This document shows, piece after piece, positions 7,207-15,876 of a stretch of 64,000 bases of DNA; position 1 is the stretch's first letter, and every line of letters begins with the position of its first letter. The translations under genes were made by a program, and so were the position numbers. Below the pieces are notes generated by a model that had not been told where the DNA came from, searched no databases, and saw only the letters and a list, made by a program, of their open reading frames with translations. Origin of the DNA: Bacteroidia bacterium (GTDB lineage: Bacteria; Bacteroidota; Bacteroidia; Palsa-965); NCBI GenBank assembly GCA_023151315.1, contig JAKLJE010000013.1, positions 62,001 to 126,000 of the forward strand, given 5' to 3'.

Positions 7207-9663
7207 ATGAATACTGAACGCCGGGATTATTTTGTGGATGTAATTCTTCCGCTTGCCCTGCCGCAAACGTACACTTATCGTTTGCCGCAGAGTATGAACG
7301 GTGCTGTGTTTCAAGGGCAAAGAGTTGTCGTGCAATTCGGAAAGAGTAAAATGTATTCTGCAATCGTGAAGCTGGTACACGAGACAGCTCCCAAGTACAC
7401 AGCGAAATACATTGAAGCTATTCTCGATGCTGAACCGGTTGTGGTGGAAAAGCAACTGGAATTCTGGGATTGGTTGTCGCGTTACTACATGTGTACGCAA
7501 GGTGAAGTAATGATTACGGCTTTGCCTGCAGGTTTACGATTGACTAGTGAATCTAAAATCGGGATGAGCGTTTCTTTCGATGGGAACAAAGATCACCTGA
7601 ATGAAGAAGAACTCAATCTGGTGGAAGCGATTGAAGTGCGGGGCGTTCTTACGATGGAAGAAGTGAGTACGGTGCTGGATCGTAAAACGGTGTATCCTGT
7701 TATTCGCAAATTGATTGCTGCGGATGTGATTTCCGTGCATGAAGAAATCAAGGAACGTTACAGACCGAAATATGAGAGCGTAATAGCACTTAACGATAAG
7801 TACATGTCGGAAGATGAGATGCGTGCAGTTTTTGACAAGCTGGAGAAGCGTGCTTTTAAGCAGTTGGAGACATTAATGGCGTTCATACATCTTTCCGGTA
7901 AAGCGCAGGAAATGCGTCGCGCGGATTTATTGGCTGACCGAAACGCAGATGCTTCCGCATTGGCTTCATTGGTGAAGAAGGGAATTCTTGATTCTTACGA
8001 CAGAGAAGTTTCCAGAATTAAAAGTGATGCTGTTGCAACGAAAGAAGCGGTGCTGAGTACGCATCAGACATCAGCACTCGAAAAAATAAAAGAAGGTTTT
8101 GCAGATAAGAGTACGGTTTTACTACATGGTGTAACATCCAGCGGTAAAACAGAAGTTTATACGCATCTCATTCGCGAGCAACTTGAGAACGGCAAGCAGG
8201 TTTTGTTTCTGTTGCCGGAGATTGCGTTAACCACGCAGTTGATCGGACGATTGCAAGAGCATTTCGGTGCTGCAGTTCTGATTTATCATTCCCGTTTCAA
8301 TGAACAGGAGCGGGTGGAAGTTTATAATGAGGTGCTGAAGAAGAAACCTTGCGTTGTGATCGGCGCACGATCAAGTTTGTTTCTGCCTTACAGCAATCTC
8401 GGTTTGATTATCATTGACGAAGAACACGATCCTTCATTCAAGCAACAGGATCCTGCTCCGCGGTACAATGCGCGTGAAAGTGCGTTGTGGTTGGCAAAGA
8501 TTCACAAAGCCAACACACTTTTGGGTTCTGCAACGCCTTCGGTGGAATCTTACTACAATGCCAAACATGGTTTGTATGGTTATGCAACGATGACGGAGCG
8601 ATTCGGTGGCGCGGTTTTACCGAAGATATTCGTTGCTGATGTGAAGGAAGCTACGAAACGGAAAATGATGAAATCCGTTTTTACTCCGTACTTGCTCGAA
8701 CGCATTGATCAGGTTCTTGCAGATGGAGAACAGGTTATTCTATTTCAGAACAGAAGAGGATTTGCACCGTGTATAGAATGTCAAACCTGCGGACACGTTC
8801 CGCATTGCGTTCGCTGTGATGTTTCTCTTACCTATCACAAAGCTGCGAATCAGTTACGTTGTCATATTTGCGGATTCACGAGTGCGCCGCCAACTGCTTG
8901 TGATGCTTGCGGGACAACAGATTTGAAGCTGAAAGGATTCGGCACCGAGAAGATTGAAGAAGAGTTGGGACTGCTGCTGCCCGCTGCGCGAATTGCTCGC
9001 ATGGATCTCGACACGACCCGAGGTAAATTCAGTTTGCAGAATATCATTGCTGATTTTGAGAGCGGAAAGACGAATGTCCTTGTAGGAACTCAAATGGTGA
9101 CGAAAGGATTGGATTTTGGTAATGTGGGTCTTGTTGGTATTCTGAGTGCGGATCAGATTCTGAATTTTCCGGATTTTCGTTCTTACGAGCGCGCATTTCA
9201 GTTAATGGCGCAGGTTTCTGGAAGAGCCGGAAGAAGAGAGAAGCAAGGTGAAGTAATCATTCAGTCATTCAATCCGCAGCATTTCATTATTCAATGCGTG
9301 GTGAATAACGATTACGAAACGATGTATCACAACGAGCTGGCGGATCGGATGCAGTTCAGTTATCCTCCATTGTTCCGATTGATCCGCATCACGGTAAAAG
9401 GGAAAGACGCTCTGTTAGTTGACAACGGATCTTTTCATCTTGCTTCGCAGTTGCGTACGCACATGGGTTCACGTATACTTGGACCTGAATATCCGGTTGT
9501 AGCGCGGATGCGAGATGAATACATTAAGAACATTCTGATTAAAACAGAGCGTGAAGCTTCTGTTGTGAAAATCAAGGATACTATTCAGACGGTGCTGAAT
9601 GATTTTAAAGTGCATCCGGATTTCAAGAAATTGCGTCTTGTGATAGATGTAGACCCGAACTGA
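7207..9663 (+). CDS. priA: primosomal protein N', replication restart helicase PriA
   Basis: 818 aa, the usual Bacteroidota length. The N-terminal DNA-binding domain begins FVDVILPLALPQTYTYRLP. The helicase core has Walker A GVTSSGKTEVY (residues ~314-324), the DEEH box, GSATPSVES and the C-terminal QVSGRAGR motif VI. Between the helicase lobes are the paired Cys clusters (CIECQTCGHVPHCVRCD and CHICGF...CDACG) that bind two zinc ions. PriA recognises stalled forks and reloads the replicative helicase. It ends exactly where the convergent minus-strand gene begins, with no spacer and no clear terminator. Confidence 0.97.
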   Translation: MNTERRDYFVDVILPLALPQTYTYRLPQSMNGAVFQGQRVVVQFGKSKMYSAIVKLVHETAPKYTAKYIEAILDAEPVVVEKQLEFWDWLSRYYMCTQGEVMITALPAGLRLTSESKIGMSVSFDGNKDHLNEEELNLVEAIEVRGVLTMEEVSTVLDRKTVYPVIRKLIAADVISVHEEIKERYRPKYESVIALNDKYMSEDEMRAVFDKLEKRAFKQLETLMAFIHLSGKAQEMRRADLLADRNADASALASLVKKGILDSYDREVSRIKSDAVATKEAVLSTHQTSALEKIKEGFADKSTVLLHGVTSSGKTEVYTHLIREQLENGKQVLFLLPEIALTTQLIGRLQEHFGAAVLIYHSRFNEQERVEVYNEVLKKKPCVVIGARSSLFLPYSNLGLIIIDEEHDPSFKQQDPAPRYNARESALWLAKIHKANTLLGSATPSVESYYNAKHGLYGYATMTERFGGAVLPKIFVADVKEATKRKMMKSVFTPYLLERIDQVLADGEQVILFQNRRGFAPCIECQTCGHVPHCVRCDVSLTYHKAANQLRCHICGFTSAPPTACDACGTTDLKLKGFGTEKIEEELGLLLPAARIARMDLDTTRGKFSLQNIIADFESGKTNVLVGTQMVTKGLDFGNVGLVGILSADQILNFPDFRSYERAFQLMAQVSGRAGRREKQGEVIIQSFNPQHFIIQCVVNNDYETMYHNELADRMQFSYPPLFRLIRITVKGKDALLVDNGSFHLASQLRTHMGSRILGPEYPVVARMRDEYIKNILIKTEREASVVKIKDTIQTVLNDFKVHPDFKKLRLVIDVDPN

Positions 9664-10401
9664 TTATTTTTGTTCTGCAATTTTCTTATTGCACAAGTCA
9701 ATTCTTTCTTTGGCGTAGTTCGAGTCCGGCTTTATTGCAAGAGCTTCTTCGTATTTATTTTTCGCTGCAACAAATGCTCCGCTGTCGAATTGTTGATCAG
9801 CTTGTTCAATCAGAAGATTATATCGAACCTGAGTTGTGCCGGGAACCATCATGTTAGCGCACTCCTCACTTTTCTTTGCAGGATATGCCTGTTCAGGTTT
9901 CATTTTCAGCGCTGCATCATAATTTGCTTTAGCGCAGGACCAGCTTTTAATTTTATAACAGGAATCAGCTTTTTTTAATGTCTCCTGATATCGCGCCTCC
10001 AACGCAGCGGCGGCAACAATTTTGAAATTGCAGTTTTTGGATTGATCATTGGCATACTGATCGTGCGGCTTTACGTTCACTGCCTGCAGATAATATGTTT
10101 TCGCTGAAGACCAATTCTCTTTTTCAAAGCAGGAATCGGCAAGGTGAATGATCTTTTTATACTCTGCTGTCTGAGTCACGATCTGTTTATCGCATTCCGA
10201 CATCCGGTCTTTCGGATATTGTTCTTTGGACAAAACGGAAGATGCCTTCTTGTATTTTTCCTTGGCAAATGTGTAGTTCTTATTTTTAAAAGCTGAATCT
10301 GCGGAATAGATCAGCTGATCATATTGTTTTCTCTGTTTTTTGCTTTGGGCAAATACAGGAACAGAGGCAATAAGCAGTATGAGGATGATTAAATTACGCA
10401 T
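9664..10401 (-). CDS. secreted protein with four TPR-like degenerate repeats
   Basis: 245 aa. Signal peptide MRNLIILILLIASVPVFAQ (cleavage near residue 19). The mature part is four ~50-residue repeats with the pattern Y..L...AD.cF..k.w..AK..Y..A...KP...Ya....C..., each ending in a conserved Cys (SECDKQI, SKNCNFKI, SEECANMM, DLCNKKI). The helical periodicity and A/Y spacing are TPR-like, so it is probably a periplasmic scaffold. The near-promoter TACATTTC lies 3 nt before the ATG. No enzymatic motif. It runs tail to tail into priA. The specific family is not recognised. Confidence 0.75.
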   Translation of the reverse strand: MRNLIILILLIASVPVFAQSKKQRKQYDQLIYSADSAFKNKNYTFAKEKYKKASSVLSKEQYPKDRMSECDKQIVTQTAEYKKIIHLADSCFEKENWSSAKTYYLQAVNVKPHDQYANDQSKNCNFKIVAAAALEARYQETLKKADSCYKIKSWSCAKANYDAALKMKPEQAYPAKKSEECANMMVPGTTQVRYNLLIEQADQQFDSGAFVAAKNKYEEALAIKPDSNYAKERIDLCNKKIAEQK

Positions 10402-10452
10402 ACCGAAATGTAGTCAAGGTCAATTTGAAATCCAAGAGCCTTGGTCAGTTCA

Positions 10453-11343
10453 TTATTTGCTGCGATAAAGCTCTTCACGCAATTGGCGTGATGTTTTGGT
10501 GCTTCCGTCGGCACTCCAGCCCGGAGGACCGAACAAGTGCATGAATTTGGCTTTAAATCCTTTGGCTTTGCCGAGGTCGTGAAGAATATTTCCCCATTCA
10601 TGGAAAACCGTTTTCAGCGGATGATACGGTTGCTTCAGGTTTGATGTAAGTCCGTAGCGAACGGGTTCGTTGTCTTCTTCTTTTTGGAATGTTCCGAATA
10701 ATTTATCCCAGATGATGAGAACCATTCCCATGTTTTTATCAAGATAAAGAACATTGGAAGCGTGATGTACGCGGTGATGTGAAGGCGTAGAAAGGAACCA
10801 TTCCAGTGGCCCCAATTTTCCAATGAACTGCGTGTGAATGAGTATTCCGTAAATCTGTGTGATAGCGTACATCAGCATGATGTCTTCTGCACGAAAACCG
10901 AAAAGCGAGAGCGGAATAAACCAGATGAAACGATACAAGGGCTGAAAAACAGAAGAGCGGAATCCGACGGTCAGATTAAATTCTTCTGATGAGTGGTGTG
11001 TTACATGCACGGCCCAGAACAAGCGACAATAATGATCAACGCGATGCAGCCAATAGAAGAGAAAATCTTCAGCCAGAAGTAAAACTGTCCAATACAACCA
11101 CGGTGTTTGGATTTCAAAGAATCGATGTGTGAAGAAGAAACCGAGGAACAGGAAAACGAATCCGCGCAAAAGCACATCCAGACTGAAATTCAGTGTCGAC
11201 AACCAGATGTTCATCAATGTTCCTTTAGTGGAATAGTAATGCCGGTTGTGGATGTAGCTGAAAATAATTTCCGCCAGTATGAAGAATGCATACAGCGGAG
11301 TTGAAATCATGAAAACAAGTTTCTCCCGCGCAAGATCGTCCAT
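10453..11343 (-). CDS. sterol desaturase / fatty acid hydroxylase superfamily protein
   Basis: 296 aa with at least four membrane segments (residues ~10-30, 45-72, 80-97, 140-165). It carries the histidine boxes of the superfamily: HRVDH (~105), HVTHH (~119) and the C-terminal HRVHH (~195). These bind a di-iron centre for oxygen-dependent hydroxylation or desaturation of lipids. Bacteroidota members may act on fatty acids, carotenoids or sphingolipids; the substrate cannot be told here. The start MDDLAREKLVF is 6 nt from the stop of the thioredoxin-like gene upstream, so both are probably in one operon. Confidence 0.9.
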   Translation of the reverse strand: MDDLAREKLVFMISTPLYAFFILAEIIFSYIHNRHYYSTKGTLMNIWLSTLNFSLDVLLRGFVFLFLGFFFTHRFFEIQTPWLYWTVLLLAEDFLFYWLHRVDHYCRLFWAVHVTHHSSEEFNLTVGFRSSVFQPLYRFIWFIPLSLFGFRAEDIMLMYAITQIYGILIHTQFIGKLGPLEWFLSTPSHHRVHHASNVLYLDKNMGMVLIIWDKLFGTFQKEEDNEPVRYGLTSNLKQPYHPLKTVFHEWGNILHDLGKAKGFKAKFMHLFGPPGWSADGSTKTSRQLREELYRSK

Positions 11344-11349
11344 GTGCTG

Positions 11350-12516
11350 TTACTTTAGTTTCAATCTGATATTAGCCAGAAGCTGTTCGGTAGCGGCAAT
11401 GTCAGCGTCTTCTTTTTTTCCTAAATCAATGGCGTGCAGTGCTGTTTCTTCGGCAAGTTTGTAATCGCCTTTCTTGTACAGTAATGCTGCGTAAGTGTCT
11501 TCATACATGTACTCTTCTGTGCTTGCACAAACTTTTTCCATCCAGGTGCAGGCCTGTTTGATCACAGCAGCATCATCACATGATTCATAAATTGTCCATG
11601 AAGCACTGTTGATGAATCCCGCGTTGTCGTAGCCTGCAGTATCAATATACTCCTGTGTTACGGCTGCATATTTTGTCCAGTTTCCGGTTTCCTGATAATA
11701 CATCTGGGAAAATGAGTAATAGATGTATGGATATTGTTCCGGGAGATTTTCTTTTACACCGATCAAGGCAGATTGAAATGAATTTTCATCTTTTGCTTTT
11801 CCCGCAGCTGTAACCTGATGATAATAAATTGCAGAAATCTTATCATTCACTTCATCTTTGCCGTAGAGTTCTGAAAGCTTTACTCGGTTTTCAATGATCC
11901 AGTTGTTGTATTTTTCATTGAGAGAGAATCGCCACATCACACTCCAGCACACTTCTGATGTCAGATCCTTTTGCTCATCCAACCATTTTACAACTGTTTC
12001 CTGCTCCGGGAATTTTCTCTTCTTACCGGTTCCGAAAGAAGCTTTGTAGAAATCCGGATAACCGGGATCCAGCTGTGCACTGAAGCCGGGAAACTTCGAT
12101 TTGGTTTTATCCTTTGTAGATTTCAGTGAAGCCAGAAATTCCGGCGCCGGACTGAATCCTACAATCATCTCTACAAGAAATCCATCACCTGAAAAAATAG
12201 CATAAGATGGATATCCGTTGATGTGATACTTCATTCCCAGAGCAACACCTTCCGCGTCTTTTTCCATTTCACGCTTCACGCATACGTAATTGCGATTCAG
12301 ATATCCGATCACCGAAGTGTCAGTGAATGTTTCCTTATCCATTACCTTACACCAGTAACACCAATCGGTGTAGCAATCCAGAAACACCTGTTTGTTTTCT
12401 TTCTTCGCTTTGGCAATAGCTTCATCCCATTTGCCTGTAAAGAAGTTAATTCCTTCTGCTGCACTTGCTGAAAGTGAAATCAGAATAAATGCGAAGAGTA
12501 CAATTCTGTTTTTCAT
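11350..12516 (-). CDS. secreted thioredoxin-fold protein
   Basis: 388 aa. Signal peptide MKNRIVLFAFILISLSASAA. The thioredoxin-like domain (residues ~25-140) has KQVFLDCYTDWCYWCKVMD, giving a redox-active CYWC pair, and a cis-Pro-like HINGYPSYAIF. This is the DUF255/thioredoxin_7 style of domain. The C-terminal ~240 residues are alpha-helical with TPR-like spacing. Probably a periplasmic disulfide or redox protein. I prefer the ATG at 12516 because it puts the basic residues straight before the hydrophobic core. An ATG six codons upstream would overlap the MBL gene end by 11 nt. Same-strand spacing suggests an operon with the MBL hydrolase and sterol desaturase-family genes. Confidence 0.85.
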   Translation of the reverse strand: MKNRIVLFAFILISLSASAAEGINFFTGKWDEAIAKAKKENKQVFLDCYTDWCYWCKVMDKETFTDTSVIGYLNRNYVCVKREMEKDAEGVALGMKYHINGYPSYAIFSGDGFLVEMIVGFSPAPEFLASLKSTKDKTKSKFPGFSAQLDPGYPDFYKASFGTGKKRKFPEQETVVKWLDEQKDLTSEVCWSVMWRFSLNEKYNNWIIENRVKLSELYGKDEVNDKISAIYYHQVTAAGKAKDENSFQSALIGVKENLPEQYPYIYYSFSQMYYQETGNWTKYAAVTQEYIDTAGYDNAGFINSASWTIYESCDDAAVIKQACTWMEKVCASTEEYMYEDTYAALLYKKGDYKLAEETALHAIDLGKKEDADIAATEQLLANIRLKLK

Positions 12517-12523
12517 GGTTTGT

Positions 12524-13366
12524 TTATTTTCCAAACATTTCCTCCAATGAGAAAGTCTGATTCAGTTTAACGCCTTGTTCAGATTGAATAACGTTCGCGC
12601 ATTCGTTGGCTGCGTCGTGTTCGAAGAACAGCACGTAATCATTCTTTGCAGCTTCCGGAAGAAATTGTTCTTTTTCACTTAACGTCTTCAGAGGTTGTGT
12701 GTCGTACGCCATAACCCATGGCAGCGGAATATGAGCTGCCGAAGGCATAAGATCGGCAAGAAACACTACCGTTTTTCCTTTGTAAGAAATGTGCGGTAAC
12801 ATCATCGCACCGGTGTGTCCGTAGGTGAACCACGCTTTGAATCCCGGAATGAGTTCTTCATTCTCTTTGAAGAATTTCAATTGCCCGCTTTCCTGAATAG
12901 GCAGAATATTCTCTTTGAGAAAACTCGCTTTTTCCCTTGCGTTGGGTTTGGTAGCCCATTCCCAATGCTGTTCATTGCTCCAGTATGTGGCATTCGGGAA
13001 GGCAGTTTCCAGTTTATCACCTTTCTTCACAATGCTGCCGCCACAATGATCAAAATGAAGGTGCGTGAGAAAAACATCTGTTACATCTTTGAAATCAAAT
13101 CCTTTTGCGTGCAGTGATTTTTCAAGTGATGTATCACCGTGTAAAAAATAATAGCTGAAGAATTTCGCATCCTGTTTTGTTCCGATACCGTTGTCAATAA
13201 GAATCAAACGGTTTCCGTCTTCCACGAGTAAACAACGCATGGCCCAGGAGCACATGTTGTTTTCATCCGCTGGATTTTTCTTGTTCCACATACTCTTCGG
13301 AACAACGCCATGCATGGCACCTCCGTCGAGTTTGAAAAATCCTGTGTCAATTACATGCAGTTGCAT
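12524..13366 (-). CDS. MBL-fold metallo-hydrolase
   Basis: 280 aa. The metallo-beta-lactamase signature HLHFDHCGG (HxHxDH, residues ~101-109) is followed by a later metal His in YGHTGAM and Asp in VFLADLMPSAAH, and FFEHDAA near the C-terminus. RLILIDNGIG is the standard second strand. No signal peptide, so cytoplasmic. Family members hydrolyse lactones, thioesters, phosphodiesters and more, so the substrate is not predictable. It is first in a same-strand run with the thioredoxin-like and sterol desaturase-family genes. Confidence 0.9.
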   Translation of the reverse strand: MQLHVIDTGFFKLDGGAMHGVVPKSMWNKKNPADENNMCSWAMRCLLVEDGNRLILIDNGIGTKQDAKFFSYYFLHGDTSLEKSLHAKGFDFKDVTDVFLTHLHFDHCGGSIVKKGDKLETAFPNATYWSNEQHWEWATKPNAREKASFLKENILPIQESGQLKFFKENEELIPGFKAWFTYGHTGAMMLPHISYKGKTVVFLADLMPSAAHIPLPWVMAYDTQPLKTLSEKEQFLPEAAKNDYVLFFEHDAANECANVIQSEQGVKLNQTFSLEEMFGK

Positions 13367-13396
13367 AAAAAGAGTTTATTCTGAAATTGAAATGAA

Positions 13397-13960
13397 TTAT
13401 TCTTTCGGAGGATCTGAATGCGGCGGTGGTGTTGGCGGCGCATACGGATTCTGATAGGTATTCTTTGGCGGCTCAGGATTCTGATAAGGATTCTGATGAG
13501 GCGGTTTCTGATAAGGATTGTTTTGCGGCGGATTCTGGTATGGATTATTCTGCTGCGGGTTCTGATAAGGATTATTCTGGAACGGGTTGTTCTGTTGCGG
13601 ATTCTGGTAAGGATTTCCGTACGGATTAGCAGCAGGATTATTGTAATTCGGATTCGGTGGTGTGTTCTGATATGGTGGGTACGTTGTGAATGGTTGATTG
13701 TACACCGCTCCTCCCGCAACTACCGGCGCTGATTTTTTACCGAATGAAACTACTGTTGCGATAATAGAGAAAATCAGAAAGAAAACGCTGATGAGTAACA
13801 TTACCAGTCCACCGCCTACAGCTTCTTCCGGAGTTGTGTAGCTGCTTGAAAAATAGTCATCAGGATTGTAGCAATAACAATTGACTTCAGTCATTACAAC
13901 AATGGAAGTCAGAATGGCCACAAGACTTAGTACGATTCCGATAATAGAAAGTGCTTTCAT
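13397..13960 (-). CDS. two-helix membrane protein with NPYQNP-repeat tail
   Basis: 187 aa. Transmembrane segments at residues ~4-24 and ~50-72 flank a short loop with a Cys pair (NCYCYN). The C-terminal ~110 residues are a low-complexity Pro/Asn/Gln/Tyr region built on the unit (Q)NPYQNP(Q/P)QNN, repeated about seven times and ending in PPTPPP. Such tails are disordered and often face the cytoplasm or interact with the wall. No family recognised. The repeat is also visible in the DNA (13430-13640), so unit number could vary between strains. Confidence 0.7.
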   Translation of the reverse strand: MKALSIIGIVLSLVAILTSIVVMTEVNCYCYNPDDYFSSSYTTPEEAVGGGLVMLLISVFFLIFSIIATVVSFGKKSAPVVAGGAVYNQPFTTYPPYQNTPPNPNYNNPAANPYGNPYQNPQQNNPFQNNPYQNPQQNNPYQNPPQNNPYQKPPHQNPYQNPEPPKNTYQNPYAPPTPPPHSDPPKE

Positions 13961-14075
13961 AAAATATCAATTTTACCAATGACACGAAGATAATCATTTG
14001 GAAGCGGAATTTGCTTGGTAAAAAGGCTGTTTTCCCTTCGTTTAAACAAGCAGGAACCTTTACTTTGCAGGAGAA

Positions 14076-14633
14076 ATGGATGCGGTTGCAATCAAAGAAG
14101 CTAAAGGGAAACTGAGGAGGACAATGCTCTCAGAACGTGGTGCTGTTCCTGATTTTCGCAAGAAGGAATGGGATCGCACGATCTGTGATCGACTGCTGAG
14201 TATAATTACCGCGAATAATATCAGAGTTGTTCACGCCTACATTCCCTTTTTATCTGAGATCGATATCAAACCTGTAATTGAGAATTGTCTGCAGAAAGGC
14301 ATAAAAGTGGTTGCGCCCAAGACGCTGAAAGCACGTCAATTGGAGAATCGGGTGTTGACGTCTTTGAATGAACTGGAGACCGGAATCATGGGAACACTGC
14401 ATCCTGCGAATCCGGAAGTTTATTCAGGAAATTACGATTTGATCATTGTACCGGGACTTGCCGTTGACAAGCAGAATTATCGCTTAGGATATGGTGGTGG
14501 CTATTATGATAACTTCCTAGTCCACCATAGCGATGCGTTGCGAGTGGGAATTTATTATCCCTTTCAGTTGATGGAAGAAGTTCCACGTGAACAACACGAT
14601 GTAGCGCTGGATCAGGTTATCATTCCGGAGTAA
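14076..14633 (+). CDS. 5-formyltetrahydrofolate cyclo-ligase
   Basis: 185 aa, normal length. The family signature is VDKQNYRLGYGGGYYDNFL (residues ~129-147, phosphate-binding GYGGGYYD), with an N-terminal helix KEAKGKLRRTMLSER and the FLSEIDIKPVI segment. The enzyme converts 5-formyl-THF to 5,10-methenyl-THF using ATP. It is preceded by the near -7 element TTACTTTG and an AGGAG only 2 nt from the ATG. It abuts the convergent secreted protein at the stop codons (14633/14634). Cytoplasmic folate metabolism. Confidence 0.95.
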   Translation: MDAVAIKEAKGKLRRTMLSERGAVPDFRKKEWDRTICDRLLSIITANNIRVVHAYIPFLSEIDIKPVIENCLQKGIKVVAPKTLKARQLENRVLTSLNELETGIMGTLHPANPEVYSGNYDLIIVPGLAVDKQNYRLGYGGGYYDNFLVHHSDALRVGIYYPFQLMEEVPREQHDVALDQVIIPE

Positions 14634-15671
14634 TTATAACGCTGAAAAAGTGATTTCAAATTTCTCAGTATACGCGTTGTAATATTTGCGTGAAAACACT
14701 GATATTTTTCCATCATCATTCGACCATCGGATTTGCTCTTCCTTGACACATATGTGTTTGTAAAGAATGTAGCCACTGGTGTAATTCATGAAAGTATATT
14801 TCGTTTCATCTTTTGTACCCCATTCCTTCGCTTCTCTGAATTGCTCTTTGATCACCAACGTGGTACCGCCGCAATATTCTATTCGAATGTCTGTGGCATA
14901 AGAGTGATAACCTGCAGCCATGAATCCGGTGCGAGCGTCCCAAACTTGTATTGTCAGTTGTGGTCCATCAGTGAACAACGAGGGATACACTGCAAGAAAT
15001 GTTCTTTCCGTATTGTAGCACGTTTCAAACATCCATGAGGTTCGTATTTCCGTACCTGTCCGTGGCAGGATAATAACGGCAAGATCACTATCGCGAACAA
15101 TTCTCTCAACCCACGCTCCGTCTTTCAAAAAGAGTGTATGAGTCCACCGTGGCGATACGAGTAAGGAATCGGAATGATAATCTGCAATACCCCAAAGGTT
15201 GCCGATGCGAACCTGCAGTTCCCGTAAAGTGTAGTCGTAATAGTGTTTGATGCCGTCACCATCTTCCGGATTCCAATTGCTGAACATGGGAACAATTGAA
15301 TCGTATCTCGGCGTTCCGCAACGGAAAATGTTGTTGCGAAGTTCATTCACAATTCCGCGTTTGCCTTCTTTCGTAATTACTATGCAATTATGGAAGTAGT
15401 AAACTGAATCATAAATAAGTCCTGTATCGGTATATTCCGAAGAATCCGGGTGACAGATAATTCCATGTTTACCGTTCAATGCATACGAGTAAACAGGTGT
15501 ATAGCGGCAGAAAGTACGGTATCGGACAACTTCTTCGTATTTAGGCTCAAGGATTACTTCACCCGAGGAATTTTTTAGTCCCAGCAGATCACCATTTTCA
15601 GTAATGGTTTGAGCAAATAAGCCGATGACAACAAAGCAGAATGTCAGAGTCAGATGGAATTTGTTATGCAT
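14634..15671 (-). CDS. secreted WG-repeat-like protein, unknown function
   Basis: 345 aa. Start MHNKFHLTLTFCFVVIGLFAQ gives a clean signal peptide; an in-frame codon 12 residues upstream is less likely. The mature part begins NGDLLGLKNSSGEVILEPKYEEV, which resembles WG/KWG repeats (strand, Gly-turn, I.P.YD). Two more diverged units follow (YALNGKHGIICHPD...YDSVYYF, TKEGKRGIVNE...YDSIVPM). The second half has no recognised motif. Probably periplasmic or on the surface. Function unknown. Confidence 0.65.
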   Translation of the reverse strand: MHNKFHLTLTFCFVVIGLFAQTITENGDLLGLKNSSGEVILEPKYEEVVRYRTFCRYTPVYSYALNGKHGIICHPDSSEYTDTGLIYDSVYYFHNCIVITKEGKRGIVNELRNNIFRCGTPRYDSIVPMFSNWNPEDGDGIKHYYDYTLRELQVRIGNLWGIADYHSDSLLVSPRWTHTLFLKDGAWVERIVRDSDLAVIILPRTGTEIRTSWMFETCYNTERTFLAVYPSLFTDGPQLTIQVWDARTGFMAAGYHSYATDIRIEYCGGTTLVIKEQFREAKEWGTKDETKYTFMNYTSGYILYKHICVKEEQIRWSNDDGKISVFSRKYYNAYTEKFEITFSAL

Positions 15672-15863
15672 AACTGTAATTATTTGTGTCAAAATTAGCT
15701 TGCACATACGTCACGACTATGGCGATTTCTGTCGTTCCTCCGGATTGTTTTGCGGACTATCGCAACACATTCATAAGTGCTTGCGAAAAATGCAAATTGC
15801 GGTGTTAAAAACGGGTTGTTAACAGTTTTTTTGATGTCGCTTTAACGTCATTTGCACTACGGG

Positions 15864-15871
15864 TTAATTTG
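15864..15871 (+). promoter_or_regulatory. near-consensus -7 box TTAATTTG (mpl)
   Basis: Seven of eight positions match TAnnTTTG; it is 5 nt from the ATG at 15877. The preceding 15672-15863 intergenic stretch shows no other clear element. Confidence 0.4.
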
Positions 15872-15876
15872 GCGAC

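Noticed and set aside
13351-13732. Arg/Ile-rich open frames on both strands in the Pro/Asn tail region
   Set aside because: They are frame shadows of the NPYQNP DNA repeat.
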